64,000 nucleotides of DNA, from NCBI GenBank assembly GCA_030148165.1, contig JASBTZ010000013.1, forward strand, positions 186,001 through 250,000, given 5' to 3'. This DNA is from Bacteroidota bacterium. GTDB lineage: Bacteria > Bacteroidota > Bacteroidia > Flavobacteriales_D > Crocinitomicaceae. Positions 62,890 to 64,000 of this stretch are shown one piece after another. How positions within the stretch are numbered: the first letter of the stretch is position 1; each line of letters begins with the position of its first letter. Below the pieces are notes generated by a model. That model did no database searches. It was not told the origin of the DNA and saw nothing but the letters and a program-made list of their open reading frames with translations. The position numbers were made by a program, and so were the translations under genes.

Positions 62890-64000
62890 CTATATTTTTT
62901 CCAGAATTGCATTCATGATTTCATCCGATTCCCAAACAGATTCTATGTCCGGTCTATCCATTACTTCTTTCATGATCATATCCTGATGTTTTCCATTTTT
63001 GTAAGCCTCACTGTAGCGAATATCACTAAACGTCACCTGTGAATATAACGGCATCCACTTGTCAGGGTACAATTTAGAGAATTTCGCTTCAATCTTTTTC
63101 TGCAAGAGAAATTTTGGATCTGCTACATAATCCCGCATTACGTAATAATTTTCCAAAGAAAGATTCTGCAAAGCGTCACCATCCGGTTTTCTAATAACGC
63201 TAAATTCTTCAAATATCTTATCCCAATCCTGGTTGTATTTCTGCATTAATTCCCACATAACTGTGCAATCTTCGAATCCAGCATTCATCCCTTGTCCATA
63301 AAATGGAACCGTCGCATGAGCTGCATCGCCCATTAGGACAGCCTTTCCACTGTGCCATGGATAAGATCTCATTATAGCCAATGCCGATAGGGGGTGGTCT
63401 TCCCAGGCATGAGCTATGTTCGGCATCATTTCGTAGAAATCCGGAAAGGTATTTTTGAAAAATGAATCGACCTGCTCTTTGGATTGTAGTTGGTCAAATG
63501 AATTGGCTTCTCCCTCATGCGGCATGAATAAGGTACAGGTGAATGATCCATCTTCATTAGCCAGTGCAATCAGCATAAATCGACCACGTGGCCATATATG
63601 TAATGCATTTTTGTCAAGTTTATATGATCCATCCTCATTAGCGGGAAGAAGAATCTCCCGATATCCATCGCTGATATAAAACTGACTAAAATTAAACAGT
63701 TCCTGCTTCTGAAACTCATGATAACGTACGGCACTAAAGGCGCCGTCAGCAGCGAATATTACATCCGCACTATCTGACATTTTTTCTCCCGTTATATTGT
63801 CTTCGAGATATACAATTCCCTTTTTGGAATCTACATCGATGCATTCTTTATTGTAGAAGATCTCAGCGTCACCATACTCTTCAGCGATATCCATCATTTT
63901 AGCATTGACCCCGCCTCTTGATACAGAAAAAATAGCCTGCCCTTCCTGTCCGTAAGGCTGATAGGTCAAGTTACCTTCCATATCGTGCATCGTTCTTCCA
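62890..64000 (-). CDS. kmo: Kynurenine 3-monooxygenase-like FAD enzyme, 5' end outside window
   Basis: This flavoprotein hydroxylates kynurenine in tryptophan breakdown. About 370 C-terminal residues are visible and the frame continues past base 64000. Typical features are the G-R-x-MHD block at the edge (GRTMHDMEGNLTYQPYGQEG), SVSRGGVNAKMM, the FAD motif GDAAHATVPFYGQGMNAGFEDC and the helical ending (EKI). The Rossmann GxGxxG of the N-terminus is cut off. It is the first visible gene of the long minus-strand run to nadD. No other tryptophan-degradation gene is in the window. Confidence 0.9.
   Translation of the reverse strand, partial: GRTMHDMEGNLTYQPYGQEGQAIFSVSRGGVNAKMMDIAEEYGDAEIFYNKECIDVDSKKGIVYLEDNITGEKMSDSADVIFAADGAFSAVRYHEFQKQELFNFSQFYISDGYREILLPANEDGSYKLDKNALHIWPRGRFMLIALANEDGSFTCTLFMPHEGEANSFDQLQSKEQVDSFFKNTFPDFYEMMPNIAHAWEDHPLSALAIMRSYPWHSGKAVLMGDAAHATVPFYGQGMNAGFEDCTVMWELMQKYNQDWDKIFEEFSVIRKPDGDALQNLSLENYYVMRDYVADPKFLLQKKIEAKFSKLYPDKWMPLYSQVTFSDIRYSEAYKNGKHQDMIMKEVMDRPDIESVWESDEIMNAILEKI

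Overview
The window comes from a Bacteroidota chromosome, most likely a marine member of the Flavobacteriales. The evidence is type IX secretion (T9SS) sorting tails, Omp28, DUF6029, DUF2490, DUF4286 and DUF6341-type proteins, RemB-like outer-membrane proteins, few Shine-Dalgarno sites, and several matches to the Bacteroidetes promoter (TTTG/TTG near -33 and TAnnTTTG near -7). I found no rRNA, tRNA, CRISPR array or prophage. No gap between genes exceeds 300 bases. Several start codons were moved downstream from the longest open frame because the extra N-terminus overlapped a promoter, a terminator or a neighbouring gene, or hid a signal peptide.

Layout. 1-4830: end of a copper P-type ATPase, a secreted protein, and a porin/FMN-binding protein pair. 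4831-6540: recA and bcp. 6578-7463: a Y1 (HUH) transposase of the RAYT type with palindromic REP repeats on both sides; it abuts a truncated surface-protein gene. 7466-11415: a T9SS protein and an M1 aminopeptidase lipoprotein. 11525-17701 (+): a biotin carrier protein, an MBOAT/SGNH acyl-transfer pair, and a CotH-lipoprotein-DUF2490 operon. 17734-21472 (-): a small conserved protein and a TlpA-DUF6029-Omp28 operon. 21735-26344 (+): a T9SS protein, cysQ, and two adjacent RemB/Wzi-like outer-membrane proteins. 26404-27445 (-): three consecutive short SSB genes.

27687-38561 (+): an acyl-CoA hydrolase/transferase, a small unknown protein, then fdhD and a two-subunit NAD-type formate dehydrogenase, a membrane protein, a second MBOAT/SGNH pair, riboflavin synthase and a ribosome hibernation factor. 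38566-46577 (-): housekeeping genes (metF, ispD, rsmA, S41 protease, dCMP deaminase, an OmpR-type regulator) mixed with conserved unknowns. 46751-58549 (+): purH, the rod-shape operon mreBCD-pbp2-rodA followed by PBP1A, then succinyl-CoA:3-ketoacid CoA-transferase (two subunits) and a GNAT protein. 58550-64000 (-): nadD, gmk, YicC, a DMT transporter, an ArsC-like protein, an outer-membrane protein and the 3' part of a kynurenine 3-monooxygenase gene, arranged like one long operon.

Together the genes describe an aerobic, probably surface-active heterotroph. It has rod-shape cell-wall synthesis, formate oxidation linked to NAD, ketone-body or short-chain acyl-CoA use, and two separate systems for O-acylating an extracellular polymer. 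The most unusual points are the REP/RAYT unit sitting on a broken gene, the cysteine-rich variant of the flavinylated protein next to its porin, the triple SSB cluster, the RemB pair and the doubled MBOAT modules.
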